DNA from: Gammaproteobacteria bacterium
GTDB taxonomy: Bacteria; Pseudomonadota; Gammaproteobacteria; Ga0077536
NCBI GenBank assembly: GCA_024235015.1
Contig: JACKNG010000003.1
Span: 186,001-250,000 of the forward strand
DNA: 64,000 nucleotides
Direction of reading: 5' to 3'
The position numbers and the translations under genes are program-made. This document shows positions 30,896-39,751 of this stretch, in pieces. The notes under the pieces are model-generated. The model saw only the letters and a program-made list of their open reading frames with translations. It had not been told where the DNA came from and searched no databases. Position 1 is the first letter of the stretch. Each line of letters starts with the position of its first letter.

Positions 30896-31918
30896 TCAGC
30901 GGCGGAAGCGCGGCATCACCTCGCGCGCGAACAACGCGTTGGAGCGTCCGCTCTTGGCCGGGTCGAGCCCGGCGAAGTGGGTCGAGAGGATGAAGTCGGT
31001 GCAGGCGTACTCGGCGCGGAAGCGTTCGAGCTTGGCCGCCACCTGGTCCGGGGTGCCGATCATCAGCGCCGCGTCGGCGAAGGCGGAGCCGCGGATCTCG
31101 CCCGCGCGCCTGAACGGCAGCGGCTGGTCGTCGCCCTCGACGTCGGCGGCCTCGCCGAGCACGCGCTCGTAGTAACCGAAGACGTGGAACAGGTGTTCGG
31201 CGACGTCGTCCCAGGCCTGGTCCTCGCTGTCGGCGCAATAGACCATGCGCAGCTGGGCGATGCGGAAATCGTCCGGGTTGCGCCCGAGTTCGCGCAGGGT
31301 TTCGAGGTAGAGCGGCGCCGGGTCGGGGCCCAGCGTCGTCATCAGGTGCGCACCGAGGCGCGCGGCACGGCGGATGGCCTTGGGCCCGCGCGCGCCGATC
31401 CACAGCGGCGGGTGCGGCTGCTGCACGGCTTTCGGCGCCAGGGTCATGTGGCTGACGCGGGTGAAGCGACCGTCGAAGCTGACGTCGTCCTCGGTGAACA
31501 GCCGGCGCATCAGCTCGACCCCTTCCTCCAGGCGCGGCGCGCGCTCGCGGCGATCGACGCAGAAGGCATTGAACTCCTCGTGGGTATAACCCTGGCCGAC
31601 GCCGAGATCGAAGCGACCGTTGGAGAGGATGTCGGCCAGCACCACGTCCTCGGCCGCCCGCACCGGGTGGATGAAGGGCATCAGCATGACGAAGGTGCCG
31701 ATGCGGATGCGCGAGGTGAGCGCCGCCACCGCCGCCGCCGTCGACAGCGAGGCCGGGTTGTAGGCATCCTCGGTGAAATGGTGCTCGGTGAGCCAGACGT
31801 GGTCGAAGCCGAGCGTCTCGGCCTCGACCATCTGGTCGAGCATCGCGCGGTAGAAGCGCGGCGGCTCGATATACCAGCGGCGCGGATTGCGGAAGTCGTA
31901 CATCAGACCGAAACGCAT
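30896..31918 (-). CDS. LLM class flavin-dependent oxidoreductase
   Basis: A 340-residue luciferase-like enzyme, starting MRFGLMYDFRNPRRW, with FDHVWLTEHHFTEDAYNPAS and the VLADILSNGRFDLGVGQGYT motif. It is clearly related to the LLM protein at 52058-53098 (shared WLTEHHF, TSRIRIGTF and MPRFRR/MPHFRR ends), suggesting duplicated genes for related substrates. GGGGAGG precedes the ATG. The tartrate-type dehydrogenase follows in the same operon. Cofactor (FMN or F420) and substrate are not readable. Confidence 0.88.
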   Translation of the reverse strand: MRFGLMYDFRNPRRWYIEPPRFYRAMLDQMVEAETLGFDHVWLTEHHFTEDAYNPASLSTAAAVAALTSRIRIGTFVMLMPFIHPVRAAEDVVLADILSNGRFDLGVGQGYTHEEFNAFCVDRRERAPRLEEGVELMRRLFTEDDVSFDGRFTRVSHMTLAPKAVQQPHPPLWIGARGPKAIRRAARLGAHLMTTLGPDPAPLYLETLRELGRNPDDFRIAQLRMVYCADSEDQAWDDVAEHLFHVFGYYERVLGEAADVEGDDQPLPFRRAGEIRGSAFADAALMIGTPDQVAAKLERFRAEYACTDFILSTHFAGLDPAKSGRSNALFAREVMPRFRR

Positions 31919-32009
31919 GGCCAGCCTCCCCTCGATTGGCGCATGGCGATGGTGCGCGATTCCGGCGCCGGGATCGAGTCCCGTGCCGGTGCCGCGCGCG
32001 GACCGCGCC

Positions 32010-32549
32010 TCAGCGCTCGATGCGCGTCATCTTCGATCCTTCCAGGGTGAGGTTGTACATCAGGCCCTTGTTGCCGATGACGAAGCCGACGATCGGCTCC
32101 TCGACGTTGATCGAGTTGAGATCCTTGCCGGCGCCGAGTTCGACCAGGGCGACCGAACCATCCACCCCGGCCTCCCAGCCCTCGCTGGCACGGAAATCCG
32201 CGAGGGCCTTGTCGGTGAGGAAGACCAGCACGACGGTCTTGATCTGCGCGCCAAGCTGGAAACCGATCGAGGCGGCGGCGGTATTGTAATAATCGGCGGT
32301 CTTGCCGCCGATGCGCAGGGCGCCCTCGCCGTACTCGCCGCCGATGCCGAAGCCGGCCTTGACCACCTCGGGAAACACCAGCACGCCCTTGGCCTTGGCC
32401 AGGAAGGCGTCACCACCGCTCACCTCCTGCCTGAACCTGGCCAGCGCGGCATCGACCTTGATGTCGATCTCGGTGGCGGAAGCGGCCGTGGCCGGCATCT
32501 GCCAGGCAAGGGATAGGATCAGCAGGGAAAGAGTCGCTAACCTGTTCAT
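32010..32549 (-). CDS. Exported SYLF-domain (YSC84) lipid-binding protein
   Basis: A 179-residue protein with a signal peptide (TLSLLILSLAWQMPATAAS) and one SYLF domain: FLAKAKGVLVFPEVVKAGFGIGGEYGEGAL, then YYNTAAASIGFQLGAQIKTVVLVFLTDKALADF, then GVDGSVALVELGAG. In eukaryotes the domain binds phosphoinositides; in bacteria such proteins are periplasmic and of unknown role, possibly in envelope stress. It heads the minus-strand group with the LLM oxidoreductase 91 bases downstream. The 202-base gap to the divergent response regulator holds no pattern I can name. Confidence 0.88.
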   Translation of the reverse strand: MNRLATLSLLILSLAWQMPATAASATEIDIKVDAALARFRQEVSGGDAFLAKAKGVLVFPEVVKAGFGIGGEYGEGALRIGGKTADYYNTAAASIGFQLGAQIKTVVLVFLTDKALADFRASEGWEAGVDGSVALVELGAGKDLNSINVEEPIVGFVIGNKGLMYNLTLEGSKMTRIER

Positions 32550-32751
32550 ATTACGGTCCTGGCGCTGAAGGAATGCACATGAGACCCCGGCGGGGCGCGG
32601 ATGTCATGCTCGGCCCGGTCGAACTGGGCGCCGCTTCCGCTTACCCGCGCGGGGCTGCAGGATGGCGCCGTGCGGCCGCTGAAGACGGCAGGTATCACGA
32701 TCCGTGTTCGCGCCGGCTACCGCGGGGGACGTGCCTGCAGCGGCCAATCCC

Positions 32752-33879
32752 ATGACCCGAATCCTCATCGCCGACGACGCGCCGGTGGACGCCGCCCTGT
32801 TACAGGCCGTGTGCGTGGCCGAAGGCTACGAGGTCACGGTGGTCGGCGACGGTGCGGCCGCCGTCGCCGCCTTCGAGCGTACCGGTGCCGATCTCGTGCT
32901 CCTCGACGCCTCCATGCCCGTCGTCGATGGCTTCACTGCCGCCACCCGTATCCGCGCCGCGCTCGGCCGGCGCTGGATTCCGATCGTGCTGGTCAGCGCT
33001 GGCGACGACAGCACGTCGGTGGTGCGCGGCCTCGAAGCAGGCGCCGACGATTTCCTCGGCAAGCCCTTCGACCCGAACGTGCTGCGCGCCAAGCTGCGCG
33101 TCCTCGCGCGCGCCTCACAGGAGCAGGAGACCGTCGAGCGTTTCCGCGCCTGGAAGGCCCACGAATCGGCCATGGCCTCCGCCGTGCTCGAACACATCGT
33201 CGAGCCGTTCCGCGACGCCGACCCGGCGGTACGGCAGCGCACGCGTGCCGCAACCGAGTTCTCCGGCGATCTGGTGCTGGCCCGCCGCGCCGACGAGGAC
33301 ACGAGCTACGTCCTGGTCGCCGACGCCGTCGGCCACGGCCTCGCCGCCACCATCTGTGTGCTGCCCCTGGTGCGGGTGTTCGCGACCATGACCGCACGCA
33401 AGTTGCCGCTGACCACCATCGTCGAAGAAATGAACCAGCAGTTGCGCGACATGCTGCCGACCGGGTACTACGTCGCCGCGTGCGTGCTGACCATCGACCA
33501 CGCCCGCGCGCGCGTCGCGGCCTGGAACGGCGGCCTGCCGCCGGCGCTGCTCGTCACGCAGGGCACGATCGTCGCCGAGCTGCCATCCCGGCATCCGCCG
33601 CTGGGCGTCCTCGCGGCAGACGACCTCGATACCGCGGTCGACGCTCTGCAGGCATCACCCGGCAACCACCTGCTGCTCTACAGCGACGGGCTCAACGAGG
33701 CCTGCAACGCCGCCGGCGAGACCTTCGGCAACGACCGCCTGCGCGCCGCGCTCGGCGCCGCTTCCTCGAGCGCCGAACTCGACGCCGAACTCGACGCCGT
33801 GCTTGCCGCCCTGCGCGCCTTCACCGGTGACATCGCCCCGCACGACGACGTCACCGTCGTCGCCGCGGCCATCGGCTGA
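32752..33879 (+). CDS. Response regulator with PP2C-type (SpoIIE/RsbU) phosphatase output
   Basis: A 375-residue protein. Residues 1-120 form a receiver domain with the acidic pair D8-D9, phospho-acceptor D52 (LLDASMP) and K104 (GKPF). A linker helix follows, and residues about 165-375 are a SpoIIE-like serine phosphatase with the FSGDLVLA and VLVADAVGHGLAA metal motifs and the late YSDGLNEA and HDDVTVV motifs. Phosphorylation should switch on dephosphorylation of an anti-sigma-factor antagonist (STAS) partner. Neither histidine kinase nor STAS/RsbW partner lies nearby, so it is an orphan here. ATG 32752 removes a 16-residue extension lacking an SD. Confidence 0.9.
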   Translation: MTRILIADDAPVDAALLQAVCVAEGYEVTVVGDGAAAVAAFERTGADLVLLDASMPVVDGFTAATRIRAALGRRWIPIVLVSAGDDSTSVVRGLEAGADDFLGKPFDPNVLRAKLRVLARASQEQETVERFRAWKAHESAMASAVLEHIVEPFRDADPAVRQRTRAATEFSGDLVLARRADEDTSYVLVADAVGHGLAATICVLPLVRVFATMTARKLPLTTIVEEMNQQLRDMLPTGYYVAACVLTIDHARARVAAWNGGLPPALLVTQGTIVAELPSRHPPLGVLAADDLDTAVDALQASPGNHLLLYSDGLNEACNAAGETFGNDRLRAALGAASSSAELDAELDAVLAALRAFTGDIAPHDDVTVVAAAIG

Positions 33880-33994
33880 ACCCGCCGGCGAGCCGGCGCG
33901 GGTCGGGCGCCGCGTTGACGGCGGCGGCGCGCGCCTTGCTATAGTCGCCCGGCCAGACGGCAGTCCGTCCGTACCGCAACCAGGGGAGAACACC

Positions 33995-34903
33995 ATGGCC
34001 AGCCCGCAATCCGTCCTGCTCGACAACCTTTTCGACGGCTTCGTCCAGGCCCTCGCGGCCAAGCCCGACATGGGCGTGGAGGAGCTGCGTGACATGCTCG
34101 AGAAATGCGGCGACGTCGCCCGCGATCCCGGCGGGGTGGATTACCTCGAGGTCGACGCCGACGGCACCACCTGCCTGTGGGCCGTGCCCCACGGCTGCGC
34201 CGAGGACCGCGTGTTGCTGTCCTTCCACGGCGGCGGCTGCGTGACCGGCTCACGTTTCAGCCACCGCAAGCTCTACGCCCACATCGCCAAGGCGGTCGGT
34301 TGCCGCGCGCTGATCCCCGACTACGGCCGCGCGCCGGAGCACCAGTACCCCTCGCAGGTCGACGAGGGCCTGCGCAACTACCAGTGGCTGCTCGACCAGG
34401 GCATCGCGCCGGCGCACATCGCGACCGTCGGCGACTCCGCCGGTGGCAACCTGTGCACCAGCGTGGTCCTCGCCGCGCGCGACCGCGGCCTGGCGCTGCC
34501 GGCGGCAGTGATGCCGCTGTCTCCCTGGTACGACATGGAAGCGAGCGCGGCCTCGTTCGAGACCAACGCCAAGGTCGACCGCCTCATCTCGCGCGAGATG
34601 TCGCTCGGCATGAGCGGCCTGTACCTCGGCCAGACCTCGCCGCGCGACCCGCTGGCCAACCCGCTGTGGGCGGACTACCGCGACTTCCCGCCGACCTACA
34701 TCCAGGTCGGTGGCTACGAGGCCATCATGGACGACGCCACCCGCGCCGCGGAGCGCATGCAGGCCGCCGGCGTCGAGGTACGTTGCGAGGTCTTCCCCGA
34801 GATGCAGCACGTGTTCCAGTTCATGGCCGGCAACGCGCCGGAAGCCGACGACGCCATCGCCAAGCTCGCCGCCTGGGTGCGGCCGCGCCTCGGGCTCGCC
34901 TGA
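33995..34903 (+). CDS. Alpha/beta hydrolase of the hormone-sensitive-lipase family
   Basis: A 302-residue esterase with the HSL-type oxyanion motif FHGGGCVTG, the nucleophile elbow GDSAGGN, the acid residue expected in the FPPTYIQVGGYEAIMDDA stretch, and the histidine in EMQHVF. These enzymes hydrolyse short-chain acyl esters in the cytoplasm; there is no signal peptide. GGGGAGAA precedes ATG 33995. It is convergent with the MMPL transporter gene, 6 bases apart. The natural ester is unknown. Confidence 0.9.
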   Translation: MASPQSVLLDNLFDGFVQALAAKPDMGVEELRDMLEKCGDVARDPGGVDYLEVDADGTTCLWAVPHGCAEDRVLLSFHGGGCVTGSRFSHRKLYAHIAKAVGCRALIPDYGRAPEHQYPSQVDEGLRNYQWLLDQGIAPAHIATVGDSAGGNLCTSVVLAARDRGLALPAAVMPLSPWYDMEASAASFETNAKVDRLISREMSLGMSGLYLGQTSPRDPLANPLWADYRDFPPTYIQVGGYEAIMDDATRAAERMQAAGVEVRCEVFPEMQHVFQFMAGNAPEADDAIAKLAAWVRPRLGLA

Positions 34904-34909
34904 GTCCGC

Positions 34910-37192
34910 TCAGGCGCCACCGCGACGCGCGGCCCGCGCCACCCCGGCGCGGCCGGCGAGCGCCGGGGTCAGGGTCAGGTCCAGCACCCAGGCGACGGCC
35001 AGGGTGAAGGCCGCGAGCAGGCCGAAATCCGCCTGGCTGCGCAACTCGCCGCTGACCAGGGTGGCGAAACCCAGCACCAGGCCCAGGGTCGTCAGGGTGA
35101 CCGGGCGCAGCACCGCGGTCAGCGCCGCGCGCAGTGCCGCGGCCTCGTCCGCGCCGGCGGCCGCGGCGGCGCGCAGGCGGGCGAAGAAATGGATGCTGTC
35201 GTCGACGGCGATGCCGAGCACCGCCGAGGCGACCAGGCTGGTGGTGAGGTTGAGGGTCACCCCCGACAACCCCAGGGCAGCGAAGAAGGCCAGGATCGGC
35301 AGCACGTTGGGAACCAGCGCGACCAGCGCCAGGCGCAGCGAGCGGAACAGCGCGGCGAGCACGAGGAAAATCGGCAGCAGCGCCGCGGCGAGGCTCGTCA
35401 CCTGGCCGCGCGTGACGTCGTCCAGGGTGCGCGCGATGAGGTAGGAACTGCCGGTGACGTAACCGCGCAGCTCGGGCGGCAGCGCGGCCAGCCGCTGCTC
35501 GATGCGATCGGCCAGCGCGTTGAGCTCGGCGCTGGCCACGCGCCGTACGCGCACCTGCAGCAGGCTGCGCGCGAAGGCGGCATCGGTGAAGCGCCGGATG
35601 TCCTCGCTGGCGCCGAGCAGCACCAGGTGGTCGACCGTCGCCGCGTCGGCCGGCACCGGGTCGGCATCGACCAGCTCGGGCGCGAGCACGCGTTCGAGCT
35701 CGGCCACGTAGTCGACCAGGCTGTAGACCCCACCGACCTCGGGCTGGGCGGCGAGCCAGCGCTGCAGCGCGTCCAGCGCGTGCAGGGCGCGGGGCGACTT
35801 GAACGTATCCGGGCGCGCGTCGCGACTCTCGACCACCACCTGCAGCGGCACGGCGCCGGCGAAGACCGCGTTGAGGCGATCGAAATCGCGGCGCAGCTCG
35901 CTGTCGGGGGCGAAATTGTCGAGGTAGTCGGTGCCGACCTCGACCCGGCCGAGCGCGGCCACGCACAGCGCGGCCAGCACCGCGCCGGCGGCGACCAGGC
36001 GGCCGCCGCGGCGCTCGGCCAGCGCCGCCAGGGCGGCAACGCGACGCGCGGCGGCGCGGGGCCGGCCGGCCGGCCGTCGGGCCGGCAGCAGGACCAGCCC
36101 GGCCGGCACCACGGTCAGCGCCGTGGCCCAGGCGCACGCCGTGCCGAGCGCCGCGTAGCCGCCGAACACCCCGATGGCCTCGATCGGGCTGAGCGCGAGC
36201 GCGGCGAAGCCCAGCGCCGTGGTCAGCGCGGTCAGGCTGAGCGGCACGACGACCTCGGCCAGAGCGGCGCGCGCCGCGGCCAGCCGCTCGAGGCCGCGCG
36301 CGTAGTGGCGGTCGAAATCACCGACGACGTGGATGGCATAGGCGAAGCCGACCACGTAGACCGTCGGCGGCAGGATCACCGTGACGTAGTTGAGGGTGTG
36401 ACCACGGGCGACGAACACGCCCAGCACCGCGAGCAGGGCCGTGCCGTTGGCTGCCAGCGGCAGCACCACGCCGCGCACGCTGCGCAAGCCGAACAGGACG
36501 ACGACCAGGGTCGCGGCGACGGCGAGCGGCATCACGCGGTAGAGGTCGGCCAGCAGCAGGCGGCTGATCTCCAGCCGTGCGTAGAGCGGTCCCGAGACGA
36601 ATTCCTCGATGTCACCCGCCGCCGCCCGCGAGGCCGCGGCGATCGTGCGGACCCGCGCGATCAGGGTGCGCGCATCCAGGCCCGGCTGGAAGCGCACCGC
36701 GATGGTCGCGCCGCGGCCGTCGCGCGAAACCAGGTAGCCGGCGTGCAGGGGGTCCTGGCGCGCCGCCGCGCACAGCGCGCGGGCCGCCGCCGCGCTCGTC
36801 GGCAGGGTGGCGAGGTAGGGTTCGACCACGGTGAAGTCGGCATGGACCTCGGTGCGCACGGCGCGCGCCAGGCTGTCGACCTGCTCGACCCCGGGCAGGC
36901 GCTCGATGCGCCGCGCCAGGCGCTTGAACGCGGCCAGACCGGCCGGCGTGCACAGGCCGTCGCCGAGCCAGGTGACGAGCAGCAGGTCGTCGCTGGAGAA
37001 GCGCTCGCGCACGTCCTCGAAGCGCGCCAGCTCCTCGCCGCCGCGCGGCAGCAGGGCGCGGATCGAGGGGTCGACCGCAAGCACGCGTTCCGCGCCCGCC
37101 CAGTGCACGAGCAGCGCCAGCACGGCCAGCGCCACCAGCGCCAGGGTCGCGCCCGGCCGGCGCACGGCGAAATCGAACGGTCCTCGGGTCAT
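34910..37192 (-). CDS. MMPL/RND superfamily transporter
   Basis: A 760-residue inner-membrane protein of the RND superfamily in its MMPL form, with the twofold layout of one helix, a periplasmic loop and a five-helix bundle. The first half begins TLALVALAVLALLVHWAGA, the loop spans about residues 40-210, and VILPPTVYVVGFAYAIHVVGD with a bundle end near 370 follows. The second half repeats the pattern from about residue 390, including VLGIAVDDSIHFFARLR. The paired G-x-x-x-DD/D residues in the bundles serve proton coupling. Such transporters export lipids or hopanoids. It is a single gene divergent from the DUF6285-like gene. ATG 37192 was preferred over 37249 because the extension is only basic residues. 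Confidence 0.88.
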   Translation of the reverse strand: MTRGPFDFAVRRPGATLALVALAVLALLVHWAGAERVLAVDPSIRALLPRGGEELARFEDVRERFSSDDLLLVTWLGDGLCTPAGLAAFKRLARRIERLPGVEQVDSLARAVRTEVHADFTVVEPYLATLPTSAAAARALCAAARQDPLHAGYLVSRDGRGATIAVRFQPGLDARTLIARVRTIAAASRAAAGDIEEFVSGPLYARLEISRLLLADLYRVMPLAVAATLVVVLFGLRSVRGVVLPLAANGTALLAVLGVFVARGHTLNYVTVILPPTVYVVGFAYAIHVVGDFDRHYARGLERLAAARAALAEVVVPLSLTALTTALGFAALALSPIEAIGVFGGYAALGTACAWATALTVVPAGLVLLPARRPAGRPRAAARRVAALAALAERRGGRLVAAGAVLAALCVAALGRVEVGTDYLDNFAPDSELRRDFDRLNAVFAGAVPLQVVVESRDARPDTFKSPRALHALDALQRWLAAQPEVGGVYSLVDYVAELERVLAPELVDADPVPADAATVDHLVLLGASEDIRRFTDAAFARSLLQVRVRRVASAELNALADRIEQRLAALPPELRGYVTGSSYLIARTLDDVTRGQVTSLAAALLPIFLVLAALFRSLRLALVALVPNVLPILAFFAALGLSGVTLNLTTSLVASAVLGIAVDDSIHFFARLRAAAAAGADEAAALRAALTAVLRPVTLTTLGLVLGFATLVSGELRSQADFGLLAAFTLAVAWVLDLTLTPALAGRAGVARAARRGGA

Positions 37193-37290
37193 GCGGCCTG
37201 TCCGGCGACGAAGGAAGGCGCCGGCCGGCGCGCGGCGCATGCGCCTCATTCTGCGATAATCGGCGCCCCCGGAGCGAACCAGGAACCCGC

Positions 37291-37704
37291 GTGGACCCCG
37301 TCGACCTTCTCGAACGCATCGCCGCCACCCTGCGCCACGACGTCGGCCCGGCCGTCGGCGCCGACTATCCCCGCACCCAGGCCTACATGGCCAGCGTCGT
37401 GCTCGGCAAGCTGGCCGGCGAACTGCGCGCGCAACCGGCCCATTCGCGCGCCGCGACGGCCGAGGCGGACGCCCTCTACGCCGACCTGCAGGCCGCCGCG
37501 CGCGCGGGCGAGCTGCCGCGGGCGGTCGTCGGCGCCGTCGAAGCGGCCGCCCGCGAGCGTTCCGATGCCCACCTCGGCCGTCTCATCGAGCAGCTCTACG
37601 CCCATCGCGACGCCCTCGGCGTGGTGCGTTTCGCAGCGCTGCTCGGGCGCATCCGCCAGGCGCTCAAGGCCCGTCTCGCGCGCGAGCTGGAGTACTCGGC
37701 ATGA
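37291..37704 (+). CDS. Conserved small protein paired with a phosphotransferase (DUF6285-like)
   Basis: A 137-residue helical cytoplasmic protein starting at GTG 37291 (MDPVDLLERIAATLRHDVGPAV). It carries a YMASVVLGKLAGEL segment that I associate with a small family (DUF6285) encoded directly before aminoglycoside-phosphotransferase-like genes; the family name is from memory and less certain than the gene itself. Its stop overlaps the start of the phosphotransferase gene (ATGA), indicating coupled translation and probably a physical complex. Function unknown. Confidence 0.75.
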   Translation: MDPVDLLERIAATLRHDVGPAVGADYPRTQAYMASVVLGKLAGELRAQPAHSRAATAEADALYADLQAAARAGELPRAVVGAVEAAARERSDAHLGRLIEQLYAHRDALGVVRFAALLGRIRQALKARLARELEYSA

Positions 37705-38738
37705 ATGCGCCCGCTGCCGACGACACCACGCGCATCCGCGACTACCTCGCCGCGCGCCTGCCCGGGGCGCGCGATCTCAGCCTCGCCAACATGCAGCAGA
37801 TCGCGGTCGGCTGGTCGCACGAGACCTTCCTCTTCGACGCCAGCTGGCGCGAGGGCGGCGAGACCCGCGCGCAGGGTTTCTGCCTGCGCCGCGACCCCGG
37901 CAACGCACTGCTGCGCGAGCTGTCCGACCTCGGCGAACAGTTCCGCGTGCTCGAATGCCTCGCGCCGACCCCGCTGCCGACGCCGCGCCCCTACTGGTAC
38001 GAGGACGACCCGGCGATCCTCGGCCGGCCCTTCCTGGTCATGGAGAAGGTGCCGGGCGAATGCCCCAACCCGTGGGGCCGCGAGGGCCGCGCCTACTATG
38101 CGGCGGCCGCCGCGCGCGGCGTGCTGCCGGCGAGCTTCACCGACGCCCTCGCCACCATGCACAGCCTGGACTGGCGCGCGGCCGGACTCGACTTCCTCGG
38201 TGTGCCCGGGCCGGGGCGCGATTTCGCCCTGCGCGAAATCGCCAAGTGGCGCAACTTCATCGAGGCCACCGGTGCCGCGGTCCATCCCATCCTCACCGAC
38301 CTGATGTGCTGGCTGGAGGCCAACGCGCCGGCGTGCGACCGTCTCACCCTGGTCCACGGCGCCTACCGCACCGGCAACGTGCTCATCGACGACGACCGCA
38401 TCTCGGCCGTGCTCGACTGGGAACTGCAGGTCATCGGCGACCCGATGTACGACGTCGCCTACGTGCTGTCCGACCTCAATCGCGAAGGCACCGAGCTGCT
38501 CTCCAACGTGGTCGAACGCGAGACCTTCTTCGAACGCTACGAGGCCGCCACCGGCATCGCCATCGACGAGGACGTGTGCCACTACTACCACCTGCTCTAC
38601 GCCATGCGTTCAGCGGCCTTCTGGATGAGCGCGTCGGACCTCTACGCGCGCGGCGCGAGCGCCGACCTGCGCCTCGCGCGCACGGCGTGGTCGGTGCCGG
38701 TGGTGCTCGAACGCGCGGCGCGCGAACTCGGCTACTAG
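37701..38738 (+). CDS. Aminoglycoside-phosphotransferase-like kinase of the ACAD10/11 type, catalytic Asp replaced
   Basis: A 345-residue APH-fold protein resembling the kinase domains of acyl-CoA dehydrogenases ACAD10/11: FCLRRDPGNAL (nucleotide lysine region replaced by Arg), FLVMEKVPGE (hinge), then LVHGAYRTGNVLID and AVLDWELQVIGDPMYDVAYV. The kinase motif is normally HGDxxxGN, the Asp acting as the catalytic base. Here A221 stands in its place while H219, N226 and the metal-binding D-W-E are kept. It may be inactive, work differently, or the base may be a sequence error. The family phosphorylates 4-hydroxyacyl-CoA intermediates in some cases. Confidence 0.85.
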   Translation: MNAPAADDTTRIRDYLAARLPGARDLSLANMQQIAVGWSHETFLFDASWREGGETRAQGFCLRRDPGNALLRELSDLGEQFRVLECLAPTPLPTPRPYWYEDDPAILGRPFLVMEKVPGECPNPWGREGRAYYAAAAARGVLPASFTDALATMHSLDWRAAGLDFLGVPGPGRDFALREIAKWRNFIEATGAAVHPILTDLMCWLEANAPACDRLTLVHGAYRTGNVLIDDDRISAVLDWELQVIGDPMYDVAYVLSDLNREGTELLSNVVERETFFERYEAATGIAIDEDVCHYYHLLYAMRSAAFWMSASDLYARGASADLRLARTAWSVPVVLERAARELGY

Positions 38739-38898
38739 CGCCTGTCGACCCAACCGGCTGGAGAAGAACGTCGCGCGGAAAGGCGTGGGCAGGGCGCGGG
38801 CGAGACGAGGACCGGAGTACATGCGGATAGATGAGGACCGCAGGCGAGCGCGCAACGCCACCCACGACCGCCGCAGTCGTTTTTCACCGGCCTGCTCA

Positions 38899-39720
38899 AT
38901 GTCGCGCGGCGCCCCCGTCGGCGTGTTCGACTCGGGCGTGGGCGGCCTGTCGGTGCTGCACGCGATCGCCACAGCCCTGCCCCACGAAGACCTGATCTAT
39001 GCCGCCGACAGCGCCTACGCGCCTTACGGCGACCGCGATGCCGAGGCCGTCGGCGAGCGCTGCGAGGCGGTCACCGAAGCCCTGCTCGCACGCGGGGCCA
39101 AGGCCATCGTGGTCGCCTGCAACACGGCCACCGCGCTCGCCGTCGGCCGCCTGCGCGCGCGCTTCACCGTGCCCGTCGTGGCCATGGAACCGGCCATCAA
39201 GCCGGCCTGTGCGGCGACCCGCAGCGGCGCGGTCGCGGTGCTCGCCACGCGCCAGACGGTTGCCGCGGCCAACACCGCGCGCCTGTGCGCAAGCCATGCC
39301 GGGCAGGCCCGTGTCCACCTCGTGCCCTGCCCCGGCCTGGTCGAGTGCATCGAGGGCGGCGATCTCGCCGGGCCGGCCCTGCAGGCGCTGCTCGCCGGCT
39401 ACCTCGCGCCGCTCGGCGCGGCCGGTGTCGACGTGGTGGTGCTCGGCTGCACCCACTACGCCCTGGTGCGCCCCGCCATCGCGGCCGCCCTCGGCCCCGG
39501 CGTCGCGGTCATCGACCCGGCGCCGGCCGTGGCGCGCGAACTCGCGCGGCGACTCGACCAGGCCGGCCTGCGCAGCCGGCGACAGCGGCGCGGGCGGGTA
39601 CGTTTCCTGTCGAGCCGCAGCGACCCGGCCAACCGCGCCCTGCTCGCCCGGCTGTGGGGGCGCCCCCTCGAACTCGAGGCGCTGACGCCGGCCACGGTCG
39701 CCCTCGACGCCCCCCTATAA
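38899..39720 (+). CDS. murI: Glutamate racemase
   Basis: A 273-residue cofactor-independent racemase that makes D-glutamate for peptidoglycan. It starts VGVFDSGVGGLSVL, has the first catalytic cysteine in ACNTATA and the second in LGCTHYAL, and the YAADSAYAPYGDR motif. ATG 38899 was chosen because the family's conserved N-terminus begins right after it; the frame is open to 38785. The 160 bases before it show no clear promoter. A methyltransferase gene follows after 31 bases. Confidence 0.95.
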   Translation: MSRGAPVGVFDSGVGGLSVLHAIATALPHEDLIYAADSAYAPYGDRDAEAVGERCEAVTEALLARGAKAIVVACNTATALAVGRLRARFTVPVVAMEPAIKPACAATRSGAVAVLATRQTVAAANTARLCASHAGQARVHLVPCPGLVECIEGGDLAGPALQALLAGYLAPLGAAGVDVVVLGCTHYALVRPAIAAALGPGVAVIDPAPAVARELARRLDQAGLRSRRQRRGRVRFLSSRSDPANRALLARLWGRPLELEALTPATVALDAPL

Positions 39721-39751
39721 TGGCGCCCCGCCGAGAGGTATGGAGTCAACG

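Noticed and set aside
35189..38830. A 1213-codon plus-strand open frame
   Set aside because: It lies opposite the MMPL transporter and then out of frame with the phosphotransferase pair, both of which have strong family motifs.
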